Below, in pieces: positions 20,101 through 29,500 of a stretch of 64,000 nucleotides of DNA. Positions within the stretch are counted from its first letter, which is position 1. Every line of letters begins with the position of its first letter. This DNA is from Mycobacterium gordonae (GTDB taxonomy: Bacteria; Actinomycetota; Actinomycetes; Mycobacteriales; Mycobacteriaceae). The translations under genes were made by a program, and so were the position numbers. Under the pieces are notes generated by a model. That model saw only the letters and a program-made list of their open reading frames with translations, had not been told where the DNA came from and did no database searches. The DNA lies in NCBI RefSeq assembly GCF_017086405.1, contig NZ_CP070973.1, forward strand, positions 4,682,739 through 4,746,738. Direction: 5' to 3'.

Positions 20101-20658
20101 AACGGCGGCAAAGGAGGCGCCGGCGGCGACGCTACAAACTTTGCCATCCTCTCCTCGGGCTATGACGGCGGCAACGGCGGCACCGGTGGCGCAGGCGGGA
20201 GCGGCGGTCTCGGCGGCGGAGTCTCCGGCAAAGGTCTCGGCGGCGACGCCGGCGCCGGCGGCAACGGTGGTACCGGCGGCACCGGAGGTCACGGTGGCGA
20301 CAGTCAAGTTATCGCCACCAACAACGGCAATGGGGGCAACGGCGGCAACGGCGGGGTGGGCGGCAACGGAGGCAGTGCCACCGCTCCGGGCGGCAAAGCT
20401 GCCGCCGGCGGCAATGGCGGCACCGGCGGCACCGGCGGTGACGGCAGCACGTTCGGCAACGACGACTACGCCGGCCTCGGTGGTGTGGGCGGCACCGGCG
20501 GTACGGGCGGCACGGGCGGTAATTCCGCCACCGGAAACTCTGGCAACTTCGGAACCGTCGGTGACCCCGGTAGCGGCCCGACCGGCGGGCAGAACAACCG
20601 ACCCCCGAACGGCGGCAGCGGGGGCGCCGGCGGCACCGGCGGTAGCGGTGCGACTTAG
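17102..20658 (+). CDS. PE_PGRS family protein, interrupted by a frameshift near 18982-18987
   Basis: The ATG at 17102 is preceded by GGCGAGGT. The PE domain starts MAFMVVSPEMVAAAASDVAG and is followed by the GRPLIGNGTNGAPGTG linker and a long PGRS tract. At a run of six C (18982-18987) the PGRS text changes to an Ala/Thr-rich frame. Skipping to the -1 frame restores GG-N repeats that run to the stop at 20656-20658. One base appears to be missing in the homopolymer, so this is either a recent inactivation or a sequencing error. Restored length is about 1185 residues. Its leader and PE region are nearly identical to those of the gene at 20826, showing tandem duplication. Expected to be an ESX-5 substrate on the cell surface; no C-terminal enzymatic domain is seen. 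Confidence 0.85.
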
Positions 20659-20825
20659 TCGCAGTGCCGTTCTCACGCGCCACTGGCTGGTCAACGGTCT
20701 GTAAGAGAAAGGACGGGCATTCGAGTGAAAGCGTCAACTCATGCTCGCGACCGGGCGCGGTGTCTGGTCTTTTCGGTCGTTGCCGGTGGTGTTTCGGGTT
20801 GTCTTGAGGGACGGCGAGGTCGCTG

Positions 20826-23800
20826 ATGACTGTTTTGGTGGTATCACCGGACATGGTGGCGGCTGCGGCCTCGGACGTGGCGGGTATCGGTTCGACGATC
20901 TCTGCGGCCAATGCGGTCGCGGCGCAGTCGACCACGGGACTGGCCAGCGCGGCCGCCGACGAGGTGTCGCGGGCCATTGCGGCCATGTTCTCCGGGCATG
21001 CGCTGGGCTACCAGGAGGTGGCCGTCCAGGCGTCCGTGCTGCATGACCAATTTGTGCGGACATTGGCTGCGGGTGGCACCGGGTATGCGCGCGCGGAAAC
21101 AGTCAATGTCGGGCAGCTGGTGCTGGATGTGATCAACGCACCTACCCAGCAGTTGCTGGGGCGTCCGCTGATCGGCGACGGCACCAACGGGGCGCCGGGC
21201 ACCGGGCAGGCCGGCGGTCTGGGTGGGTTGTTCTACGGCAACGGCGGCAACGGCGGATCGGGCGCAGCCGGTCAGCCCGGCGGTCCCGGTGGGGACGCGG
21301 GTCTGCTCGGCGCGGGCGGTGCTGGTGGTGCCGGGGGTGCCGGTGCGGCCGGCGGGGCCGGCGGGGTCGGTGGCTGGGTGTGGGGTGCGGGTGGAGCCGG
21401 TGGGGCCGGTGGAAACAGCGCGACGGCGGGCGGCACCGGTGGGGCCGGCGGGGCCGGCGGCGTGTCCCCGCTGATCGGCTACGGCGGCCCCGGTGGTGCC
21501 GGCGGCATGGGCGGACCCAACGGTGGCGCGGGCGGCAACGGTGGTGTGGGCGGCAACGGCGGGCAGTTTATCGGTGTGGGCGGTACAGGTGGTGCCGGTG
21601 GGGCTGGCAGCGCCGGTAATTCCGTCGGGGCCGGTATGAACGGTTTCAATGGTGGGTCGGGCGGTCATGGCGGGGTCGGCGGCAACGCCGGTGTCGTGGG
21701 CATCGGTGGGGTCGGCGGGCTCGGCGGTGCCGGTGGGGCCGGCGGTGACGGCGGGGCCGGCGGCGTGGGGCAATTCGGCGGCGCCGGCGGAGCCGGTGGT
21801 GACGGTGGAGGTGGGGGTCAATCCGGTCAAGCACCGCTGCTCGGCCTGGGCGGCGATGGTGGCCATGGCGGGGCCGGCGGTCACGGCGGTGCTGGCGGGG
21901 TCGGCGCCAACGACACCGTCGCCGTGGGGGCGACCAAAGGCGGCAACGGCGGTGCCGGTGGTAACGGCGGCCTGGGTGGAGCAGCGGCCGGGATCACCGC
22001 GGCCGCGGGCAATGGCGGTGCCGGTGGTAGCGGCGGGGCGGCCGGCAACGGCGGGGTCGCGACAAACAGCGCCCACAGCGGCGGCAGCGGCGGACGCGGC
22101 GGAGCCGGTGGGGCCGCCGGAGCCGGCGGTAACGCAAGCAATTTCGCCATCAACGGCAACGGCGGGACCGGCGGCAGCGGCGCGACCGGTGGCGACGGCG
22201 GTCACGGCGCCAACGCCCCCGGCGTCCAGGCCGGCGGCGCCGGCGGCAATGGCGGCGACGGTGGCAATGCTGGGGCCGGCGGCGCCAACGGCGCCGGCGG
22301 CATCGGCGGGACCGCGGGCACCTACGGCAGCGGCGGTCACGGCGGCAACGGCAGTTTCGGCGGCAATGGTGGCATCTCGGCCGCCGGCGGGGCCGGTCAA
22401 GACGGCAATCAGGGGCCCAGCGGCGGGGCCGGTGGCAACGGCGGGGCCGGCGGCAACAGCGGGCCCGGTGGCAGCAACGGCTCGGGCGGCAATAGCGGCA
22501 ACGGCGGTATGGGTGGCACCGGCGGGGCGGGTGGCACGGCCCTCGCTGCGGGCACCAAGGGCGGCAACGGCGGGGGCGGCGGGACCGGCGGCAATGCCGG
22601 CATCGTCGGCGCCGCGGGGACCGGAGGCGTCGGCGGTACCGCTGGCGCATCCGGAAACGGCGGCAACGGCGGACTTGGAGGCAACGGCGGTAACGGCGCC
22701 GTCGGGAAAGACGGCGCGGGCGTCAGCATCAACGGTGGCACCGGTGGCGGCGGCGGAGACGGCGGTAAGGGCGGAACCGGGGGCAAGGCCAGCGCCGGTG
22801 GGACCAACGGCAACGGCGGCAACGGCGGCGTCGGCGGACTCGGCGGCGTCGGCGGCAATGGCCTGTCCGACTTGAACACTGACAGCGGCAACGGCGGCAA
22901 CGGCGGCAGGGGTGGCGCCGGTGGCGGCGCCGGCAAGGCCGGCCTGGCCGGTACGGGTACCGGTGCAGCGGGCACCGTCGGCAAGGCGGGGGTCGGAGGC
23001 AACGGCGGCAACGGCGGCAACGGCGGCTCCGGCGGCAACGGCGCCGACAACCCGAACGTCGACAGCGAACCCGGAGGCGGCGGCGGTGCCGGCGGCCACG
23101 GAGGCCAAGGCGGCCAGGGCGGCGCCGCAAACGGCGGAACCGCCGGCAGCGGCGGCAACGGCGGCAACGGCTCTAACGGCGGCAAGGGCGGCCACGGAGG
23201 CGACGGTCCCACGTACGGCCAGGGCACCGGGGCCGGAGCCAACGGCGGCAACGGCGGAGACGGCGGATCGGGCGGTCCTGGCGGCAACGCGGGCTTAGGC
23301 GGCTTCGCCGGCATCGGCGGTGGCGGTACTACTGGCAAAGCAGGCATCGCCGGCCACGGCGGCGATGGTGGAAACGCAGGTAATGCCGGAAATGGCGCAA
23401 AGGGTGACTACTCCATTATCAACGGGGACGGTTATGCCGGCGGCAACGGTGGCAACGGCGGTCGGGGTGGCAACGGCGGAAACGGCGGTAAAGGCTTTGG
23501 CGGCGTCGGCGGCGGGAACGGCGGAAACGCGGGCAACGGCGGCGCGGCCGGCTTTGGTGGCGACGGCGGCACACCCGGCCCGGGAGGTAACGGCGGCCCC
23601 GCCGGCAATGGCGGCAATGGCGGCGCCGGCGGCAACGGAGGCGAAGGCGGTCTCGGCGGGGGTAAGGGCGGCAACGCCGGCAATGGCGGCAACGGCAACT
23701 TCGGCGGAAATGGCGGCTCGGGCAGCTTCATCGCCGGTCAAGACGGCGGCCCCGGCGGCGCCGGCGGCGCCGGCGGCAACGGCGGCACCGGCGGCAACGG

Positions 23801-25298
23801 TTACGGCGCAATAGCCGGCATCGGCGGCAAAGCCGGCAACGGCGGCGCAGGGGGCAACGGCGGTGCCGGCGCCGAAGCAGTGTTCGGGACCGCCGACGAC
23901 GGCGGAAAGGGTGGCAACGGCGGCAACGGCGGTCTAGGCGGCAGCGGCGGCAGCTCGTTTGGTGCCAACGGCGCGGGCAGTGGTCCCCCTGGCGGCGGCG
24001 GAAATGGCGGCACCGGCGGTAACGGTGGCTCGGGCGGTTCGGGCGGCGTGGGCGGCACAGGCGATACCGGATCAGGAGGCAACGGCGGACCCGCCGGCAA
24101 TGGCGGGAGCGGCGGCAACGGCGGCAGCGGCGGCGCAGGCGGTGGCGAAGGCGGGGCCGGCGGCAACGGCGCCAACGGCGGCAGCGGCGGTAACGGCAAC
24201 GGCAATAGCAGCCACAACGGCGGAAATGGCGCTACCGGCGGCAACGGCGGTAATGGTGGCAACGGCGGCAACGGCAGCGGCGCCAAGGCCGGCGCCGGCG
24301 GCAACGCGGGCAACGGTGGCACGGGTGGCAGCGGCGGCAACGCCTCGTGGGCCGCCTTCGGAGACGGCTACACGGGCGGCAGCGGAGCTATCGGCGGCAA
24401 CGGCGGAACTGGCGGCAACGGCGGCATCGCCCTCGGGGTGGTCGGCGGCGGGGGCAATGGCGGCACCGGTGGCAACGCCGGGGCCGGCGGTGGCGGCGGC
24501 AACGGCGGCACCGCCGGCACCGGCGGCCACGGTGGCCAAGGCGGCAACGCTGCCGCAGGCGGCAACGGAGGAAATGGCGGCAACGGCGGTTTCAGCGGCG
24601 GTAAAGGCGGCCAGGGCGGCAACGGCGCCAACGGCGGCAACGCCGGCAGCGGCGGCGAAGCCGGAGCGGTCGGCACATCGGGCGGCAATGGCGGCAACGG
24701 CGGCAACGGCGGCAAAGCCGGTAGCGGCGGCACCGGCAACGGCGCCAGCGGGGGCAACGCCGGCGTCGCCGGCAACGGCGGCAACGGCGGCAACGGCAAT
24801 TCGGGCAACCCGAATCTGGGCGGAAATAACGGCGGAAACGCCGGTAGCGGCGGCACCGGCGGCAGCGGCGGCAACGGCGGCGGCATCATCAATGGCGGCA
24901 CCGGCGGCACCCCGAGCAAGGGCGGGACCGGTGGGAACGGCGGCACCGGCGGCTATGGCGGGTATGCCGTTATCGGCGACAACGGCAACGGCGGAACCGG
25001 AGGCGCAGGCGGAGCCGGCGGAACCGGCGGCAGTGGAACCGTACCCGGCGTCTCCGGCGCTCAAGGCGGCACCGGCGGTAGCGGTGGTAACGGCGGCGGC
25101 GGTAACACCAAGGGTGACTCCAAGTACTGGGGCATCGGCGGTACCGGCGGCAGCGGTGGCACGGGCGGCACGGGCGGTAAAGGTGGAAACGGCGGATCCG
25201 GCGTCGGTGGAATCGCCGGTACTCCCGGCAGCGCGGGCAATAAGCCGAATGCCGGCGGCGGGGGCGGCGGCGGCACCGGCGGAGCCGGCGGCACCTAA
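20826..25298 (+). CDS. PE_PGRS family protein, 1490 residues
   Basis: The ATG at 20826 begins MTVLVVSPDMVAAAASDVAG. After the first seven or so residues the PE domain matches the upstream paralogue almost residue for residue, including the linker GRPLIGDGTNGAPGTG. The rest, about 1350 residues, is uninterrupted PGRS with GGxGxD/N-type motifs, interspersed with short breaks such as 'DYSIINGDGYAGG' and 'AVFGTADDGGKGG' about every 110-130 residues, which hint at a longer-period unit. No distinct C-terminal domain; it ends GGTGGAGGT. Glycine-rich PGRS tracts are known to form polyglycine-II-like sandwiches and are exported through ESX-5. The frame is intact, unlike its neighbour. Confidence 0.92.
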   Translation: MTVLVVSPDMVAAAASDVAGIGSTISAANAVAAQSTTGLASAAADEVSRAIAAMFSGHALGYQEVAVQASVLHDQFVRTLAAGGTGYARAETVNVGQLVLDVINAPTQQLLGRPLIGDGTNGAPGTGQAGGLGGLFYGNGGNGGSGAAGQPGGPGGDAGLLGAGGAGGAGGAGAAGGAGGVGGWVWGAGGAGGAGGNSATAGGTGGAGGAGGVSPLIGYGGPGGAGGMGGPNGGAGGNGGVGGNGGQFIGVGGTGGAGGAGSAGNSVGAGMNGFNGGSGGHGGVGGNAGVVGIGGVGGLGGAGGAGGDGGAGGVGQFGGAGGAGGDGGGGGQSGQAPLLGLGGDGGHGGAGGHGGAGGVGANDTVAVGATKGGNGGAGGNGGLGGAAAGITAAAGNGGAGGSGGAAGNGGVATNSAHSGGSGGRGGAGGAAGAGGNASNFAINGNGGTGGSGATGGDGGHGANAPGVQAGGAGGNGGDGGNAGAGGANGAGGIGGTAGTYGSGGHGGNGSFGGNGGISAAGGAGQDGNQGPSGGAGGNGGAGGNSGPGGSNGSGGNSGNGGMGGTGGAGGTALAAGTKGGNGGGGGTGGNAGIVGAAGTGGVGGTAGASGNGGNGGLGGNGGNGAVGKDGAGVSINGGTGGGGGDGGKGGTGGKASAGGTNGNGGNGGVGGLGGVGGNGLSDLNTDSGNGGNGGRGGAGGGAGKAGLAGTGTGAAGTVGKAGVGGNGGNGGNGGSGGNGADNPNVDSEPGGGGGAGGHGGQGGQGGAANGGTAGSGGNGGNGSNGGKGGHGGDGPTYGQGTGAGANGGNGGDGGSGGPGGNAGLGGFAGIGGGGTTGKAGIAGHGGDGGNAGNAGNGAKGDYSIINGDGYAGGNGGNGGRGGNGGNGGKGFGGVGGGNGGNAGNGGAAGFGGDGGTPGPGGNGGPAGNGGNGGAGGNGGEGGLGGGKGGNAGNGGNGNFGGNGGSGSFIAGQDGGPGGAGGAGGNGGTGGNGYGAIAGIGGKAGNGGAGGNGGAGAEAVFGTADDGGKGGNGGNGGLGGSGGSSFGANGAGSGPPGGGGNGGTGGNGGSGGSGGVGGTGDTGSGGNGGPAGNGGSGGNGGSGGAGGGEGGAGGNGANGGSGGNGNGNSSHNGGNGATGGNGGNGGNGGNGSGAKAGAGGNAGNGGTGGSGGNASWAAFGDGYTGGSGAIGGNGGTGGNGGIALGVVGGGGNGGTGGNAGAGGGGGNGGTAGTGGHGGQGGNAAAGGNGGNGGNGGFSGGKGGQGGNGANGGNAGSGGEAGAVGTSGGNGGNGGNGGKAGSGGTGNGASGGNAGVAGNGGNGGNGNSGNPNLGGNNGGNAGSGGTGGSGGNGGGIINGGTGGTPSKGGTGGNGGTGGYGGYAVIGDNGNGGTGGAGGAGGTGGSGTVPGVSGAQGGTGGSGGNGGGGNTKGDSKYWGIGGTGGSGGTGGTGGKGGNGGSGVGGIAGTPGSAGNKPNAGGGGGGGTGGAGGT

Positions 25299-25423
25299 AC
25301 CCTCGGCGGCGGACTCCCCCACGTTTGGCTCACATGGCGGCGTTGCCAGTTCGGCGGCGGGCGATCGTGGGACGCGTGCGGTCGGCGGGTGGCGACCGCG
25401 GAAGATTGCGGAGGGGCACAACG

Positions 25424-26330
25424 ATGTGCGGGACATTTGCTGCAATGACGTGCCGGGGTCTCTCCGACTCAACGGAGTGATGCCGCGCTCAAGCGCTTGC
25501 AGCACCGTGGGCCGGATGGCTCCGGCACCTGGACATCGCGGGACGGGCAATGGACCCTCGGACACACGCGGTCGTCAATCATCTTCTTGCACAATGGAAC
25601 TCAACCCATAACCAGTCCAGACGGTCTGGTGCACCTCGTTGTGAACGGCGAGTTCTACGGCTACCGCGAGATCCGCGAGCGAATCAACGCGAGCGGTTAC
25701 CTCTTCTCTACCGCCAGCGACAGCGAGATCGTGATGCACCTCTACGCCGAGCGCGGAATTCAGTCGACGACGCAACTCCGCGGCGAATTGGCGGTAGTCA
25801 TCGCCGACGAACGCCAACGCGCGATGTACGCAATCCGCGATCGCTTGGGCGTCAAACCCCTCTTACGCGGCGGTGGACGGCGACGTGTACTTCGCGTCGA
25901 AGATCAAGGCGCTGTTGGCGCTCGGGGTCCCCGCGAAGAAACCGAATTCGCCGGAATCACTACCATGCCGCCGGGCTGCTATGCGGTAGCCCGAGATGGC
26001 GGTGTCCGCATTTACCTTACTGGGATTAAGAGATCCCGACAGCCGATCAGATGCGCGCAGACACCCGAAGTGAAGCCGAGATCGTCGTCGAATTTCGTGC
26101 GACTCTCCGAGATGCGGTGCGGCACAGGCTGGTCGCCGACGTCGAGGTCGCGTCGTATCTCAGTGGTGGCATCGCTCCCGCGCCGTCCCCGGCCTGGCCC
26201 AGCAGGAGATGAACCGGCTGATTCGCGCCTTCACACTCACCTTCGAGAACCCGCTTTACGACGCGGCCCGCGTCGCCGAAGAACAGGCCCAAACGCGTCG
26301 GCGCGACGTACCACCACCGTCGAGAAACCG
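25424..26330 (+). pseudogene. Asparagine synthase (glutamine-hydrolysing) remnant
   Basis: An ATG at 25424 after GGAGGGG starts MCGTFAAMTCRGL, with the Cys2 nucleophile of class II glutamine amidotransferases, but hits a stop 18 codons on. The next frame continues the family text: LQHRGPDGSGTW, VNGEFYGYREIRERI, DSEIVMHLYAE and IRDRLGVKPL. It breaks again near 25862, where 'YAAVDGDVYFASKIKALLAL' resumes in another frame. Farther on, 'VADVEVASYLSGGI' corresponds to the SGGxDS ATP-pyrophosphatase loop but has lost the Asp-Ser. The remainder degrades into unrelated residues by about 26330. At least three frame breaks make function very unlikely. Original role: amide transfer to aspartate or to a peptide or natural-product substrate. 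Confidence 0.8.
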
Positions 26331-26597
26331 CATGAGTAGTGGGGTCCAGAAGGCGGCGGTAGATCTCGACGCAAAAAGGCACCCAAGGTGCCAGAAAAGG
26401 CGTGAACCAGCATGTCCGCCCCCCTCCTGACCTGCGGCGATCTGCGCCGAAGGTCGCAACAAGGAAGTAAGATGATCCGTCAACGTTCGCTCCAGACGAT
26501 GGCGACGGGTGAATCCTGAGCAGGGCGCCAGGATGTGCGACCCAGCGTGTGACTGGTTGCGGTTGTCGGTGACCGCGTGACTTGCTGAGGGGGTGTA

Positions 26598-29500
26598 GTG
26601 GCGCCGCTGGACGTTGATCCTCGGCAGTTGTCGGGCGCCGGGGACAAGCTCTCCGGTGACGGGGACGGGCTGGCGGCGGCGTTGGCTACGTTGACGGGCG
26701 GCATTTCGGGTGCCTATCCCGGCCACGATGGTGCTGCGATCAAGTTCGGCACCGAATACCTCAAGACCGGTCAAGGGTTGCTGAAGGCGGGAGCCGCGGC
26801 AATCAGCGCGTCCCAGCGAATGGGGTACGGGATCAAAATGTCGGCGTATAACTATGCGCTGGCCAATGCCGCGTCGATTCCCGGTGGGGGCACACCGTCG
26901 CTGCCGATACCGCCGTGTCCGGCCCCGCATCAGGCGCCAGGGATGTCGAGTCCCTTCGGCCCGGGGATCGCCGAGCCACTGCTGTGGGTGATCGTGGAGC
27001 AATTCGTCGGAGACTATTGGCCCGACGGGAATCCCGGCTCGCTGCGGGCCGCGGGCGGCGCGTGGGCGGCCTTCGCAGAGGCACTGAATCAAACTGCTGC
27101 CGATGTGGCGCTCACCGAGGGCCAGCTGGCCGGGCAGCATCTTCCCGAAGCGGGCCTGATGTTCGCTGCCATCAACAGTCTCTGCACAGGCATGCTGGAC
27201 GTTGCGCGCCAGTGCATGCAGGTAGCGAATGCCTTGACGTCGTTTGCCGGCAAAGTCGAGACCACCCAGAACGCGATCCGGGATCTGCTCAACCGGCTCA
27301 ACCCGATGAGCGGCAGCCTGGTTGGCCTCGCGGTATCGCTGTTCGAAGACGGCGACCCGCTGGCCACCATCAAAGCCGTCGCCGACGACATCAAGGCTGT
27401 GCTGAGCCACATGAAAGACGAAGCGGCAGCCGACCAGTGGGTATTTGGGCAAGTAATGGGGTTGGTTGACTCGACCACCGACAGCCTCGAACGCTGGGTC
27501 AGCAAGGAATTCCCGACGGTTGCGCCGGTCGTCAACGCATACCTGGATATCGAGAACGGGGTCATCCACAGCGCCGCCGACACGGTGCAGGGCATCGAGG
27601 GCCTGGACCCGACGCGGTTCTTGTATGACCCGCAGGGGGCGCTCAAGACCTGGAAAGACATGGCCGACACACTTGGCATGGGTGTCCCGCCGATCTTGAT
27701 CACGCAGCTGGCCACTAATCCGCAAGGTGTGCTCGACAGAGTCAAGGCGTTGGTGGACGCCAAAGACTGGTCCGGCGATCACCCGCTGCGCGGGTTGGGG
27801 CACAACATCGGCGATATCGCCCAGTTCTTCATCCCCGGTGTCGGAGAAGCCAAACCCGCCGCGGCGGCCGCCGAAACCAGCGCACGGTTGAGCGAGGCCG
27901 GTGTTGGTCTGGAAACCCGGCTGGCATCTGAGGGAGCCGGCGATGCCACCGGCCTGTTGAGCCGCGCTGGCGAGGCCGGCGGGGATCTCAGCACCCGGGC
28001 GGGCAAAGTCGCGAGCGACCTCGATCAGCTCAACGCCCCGACGATCGAACCCCCGCGGCCGTCGCCGGGCCCGGACGGCCCACCGCAACGCGCGCTGCCC
28101 GCCGACCATCCAAACGGCCCACCGCCCCCGTCGCAGCCAGGCCTGCCGGCCGCGGAGACCAAACCGACCGCGGTGCCCCACGAGCCGGCCACGCCACCGG
28201 AGCATCCCACCGCGCACACACCGACTGAGCCTGTGCAGGCGCCGCGCACCGAACCGGCCCCCCACAACGCCCCGCTCGAACCGGCCCACCCCTCAGCGCC
28301 GGACCAAACTCCGGGACCTCATGCACCGAACGACCTCACCGCGACGCCCCACACCGAACCGCCACCGCCCGCACACCCACCCGCGGAGGCTCGCGAACTC
28401 CCGGTGAGCGAGCGGCCGGCCGGCGAGCACCCCACCGGGCGCGCTCCCGCCGAGCCGGGGGGAGCGCCACACGCCGAGTCGCCGACCGCACCGCATCCGA
28501 CCGAACACACCCCGTCTGAACTGCTCCGATCCCCGCACGATGACCTACCGGCCGGGCCGCACCCGCCCGGCGAGCCCGGGGCAGCACCGCACGCTGAACC
28601 AGGCGAGGCTGGTGAGCACGCCCGGACGCCCCCGCCGCACGAGCCAGGCCAAGTGCGCCCGGTCGAAGCGCCGGTGTCACCTGGGCACCCGCCGCAAGCC
28701 GCACCTGCCGCACCGGGGCCGGGCACTCATCTCCCGCCGGTCTCGGAGATGGGCGCAAAACCTGTCGCGGCTGCCTCCGGTGAGGCCACGCGCACTGCGG
28801 CGCAGGCAGCGGAGGCAGCCAAGGCGCCACCGGTAGCGCCAACCGAAGCTGCGGGAGCGCGCAGTCTTCCCTCGGAAGCCAGGAACGCACCGGCCGACGG
28901 CGCCCACGGCCCGGCAGACACCCCGGCCGGCCTGGCCGACCGGACAGCACCCGCTGGGGACAGGTCAGCGCCCGGAGGCGGCCCGCGCGAGGGCCATCCC
29001 GGTGACCCGCACCTACCGGAGAACGACCACGACCCGTTCGCCCAGGCTGACCACGACCGAGGCCTCGCCGAGGACGCCCGCGAACCGGGCTCCTCCCGTG
29101 AACTGGCGGACTGCTGCGCCAACGGCGAACCGGTCAATATGGCCACCGGTGAGTACTTCTTGCCGATGACCGACATCGAGTTGCCGGGGGTGCTGCCACT
29201 GCTGTTGACGCGCCAGCACCGTTCGAAGTACCGCCGCGGCGTGTGGTTCGGGCCGTCGTGGACCTCGACCTTCGATGCTCGGGTTGTGGTCACCGAGGAC
29301 GCCGTCACCACCGTCGGCGCCGACGGCGCCTTGCTGTCCTTCGCGCACCCCAGCCCTGATCGACCGGAACGACCCCGGCACGGCCGCAACTGGCTCTTGT
29401 TTGCGACCACCGACGGTGGCTACCGGCTGTTGAGCCAGGACACCGAACGCAGCTACCACTTCGAACCCAAGAACGGACTCAACGGCACCGACCTGGCCCT

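Noticed and set aside
17460..25290. Short GC-rich tandem repeats as a CRISPR array
   Set aside because: They are coding PGRS repeats with no constant repeat/spacer structure and no cas genes.
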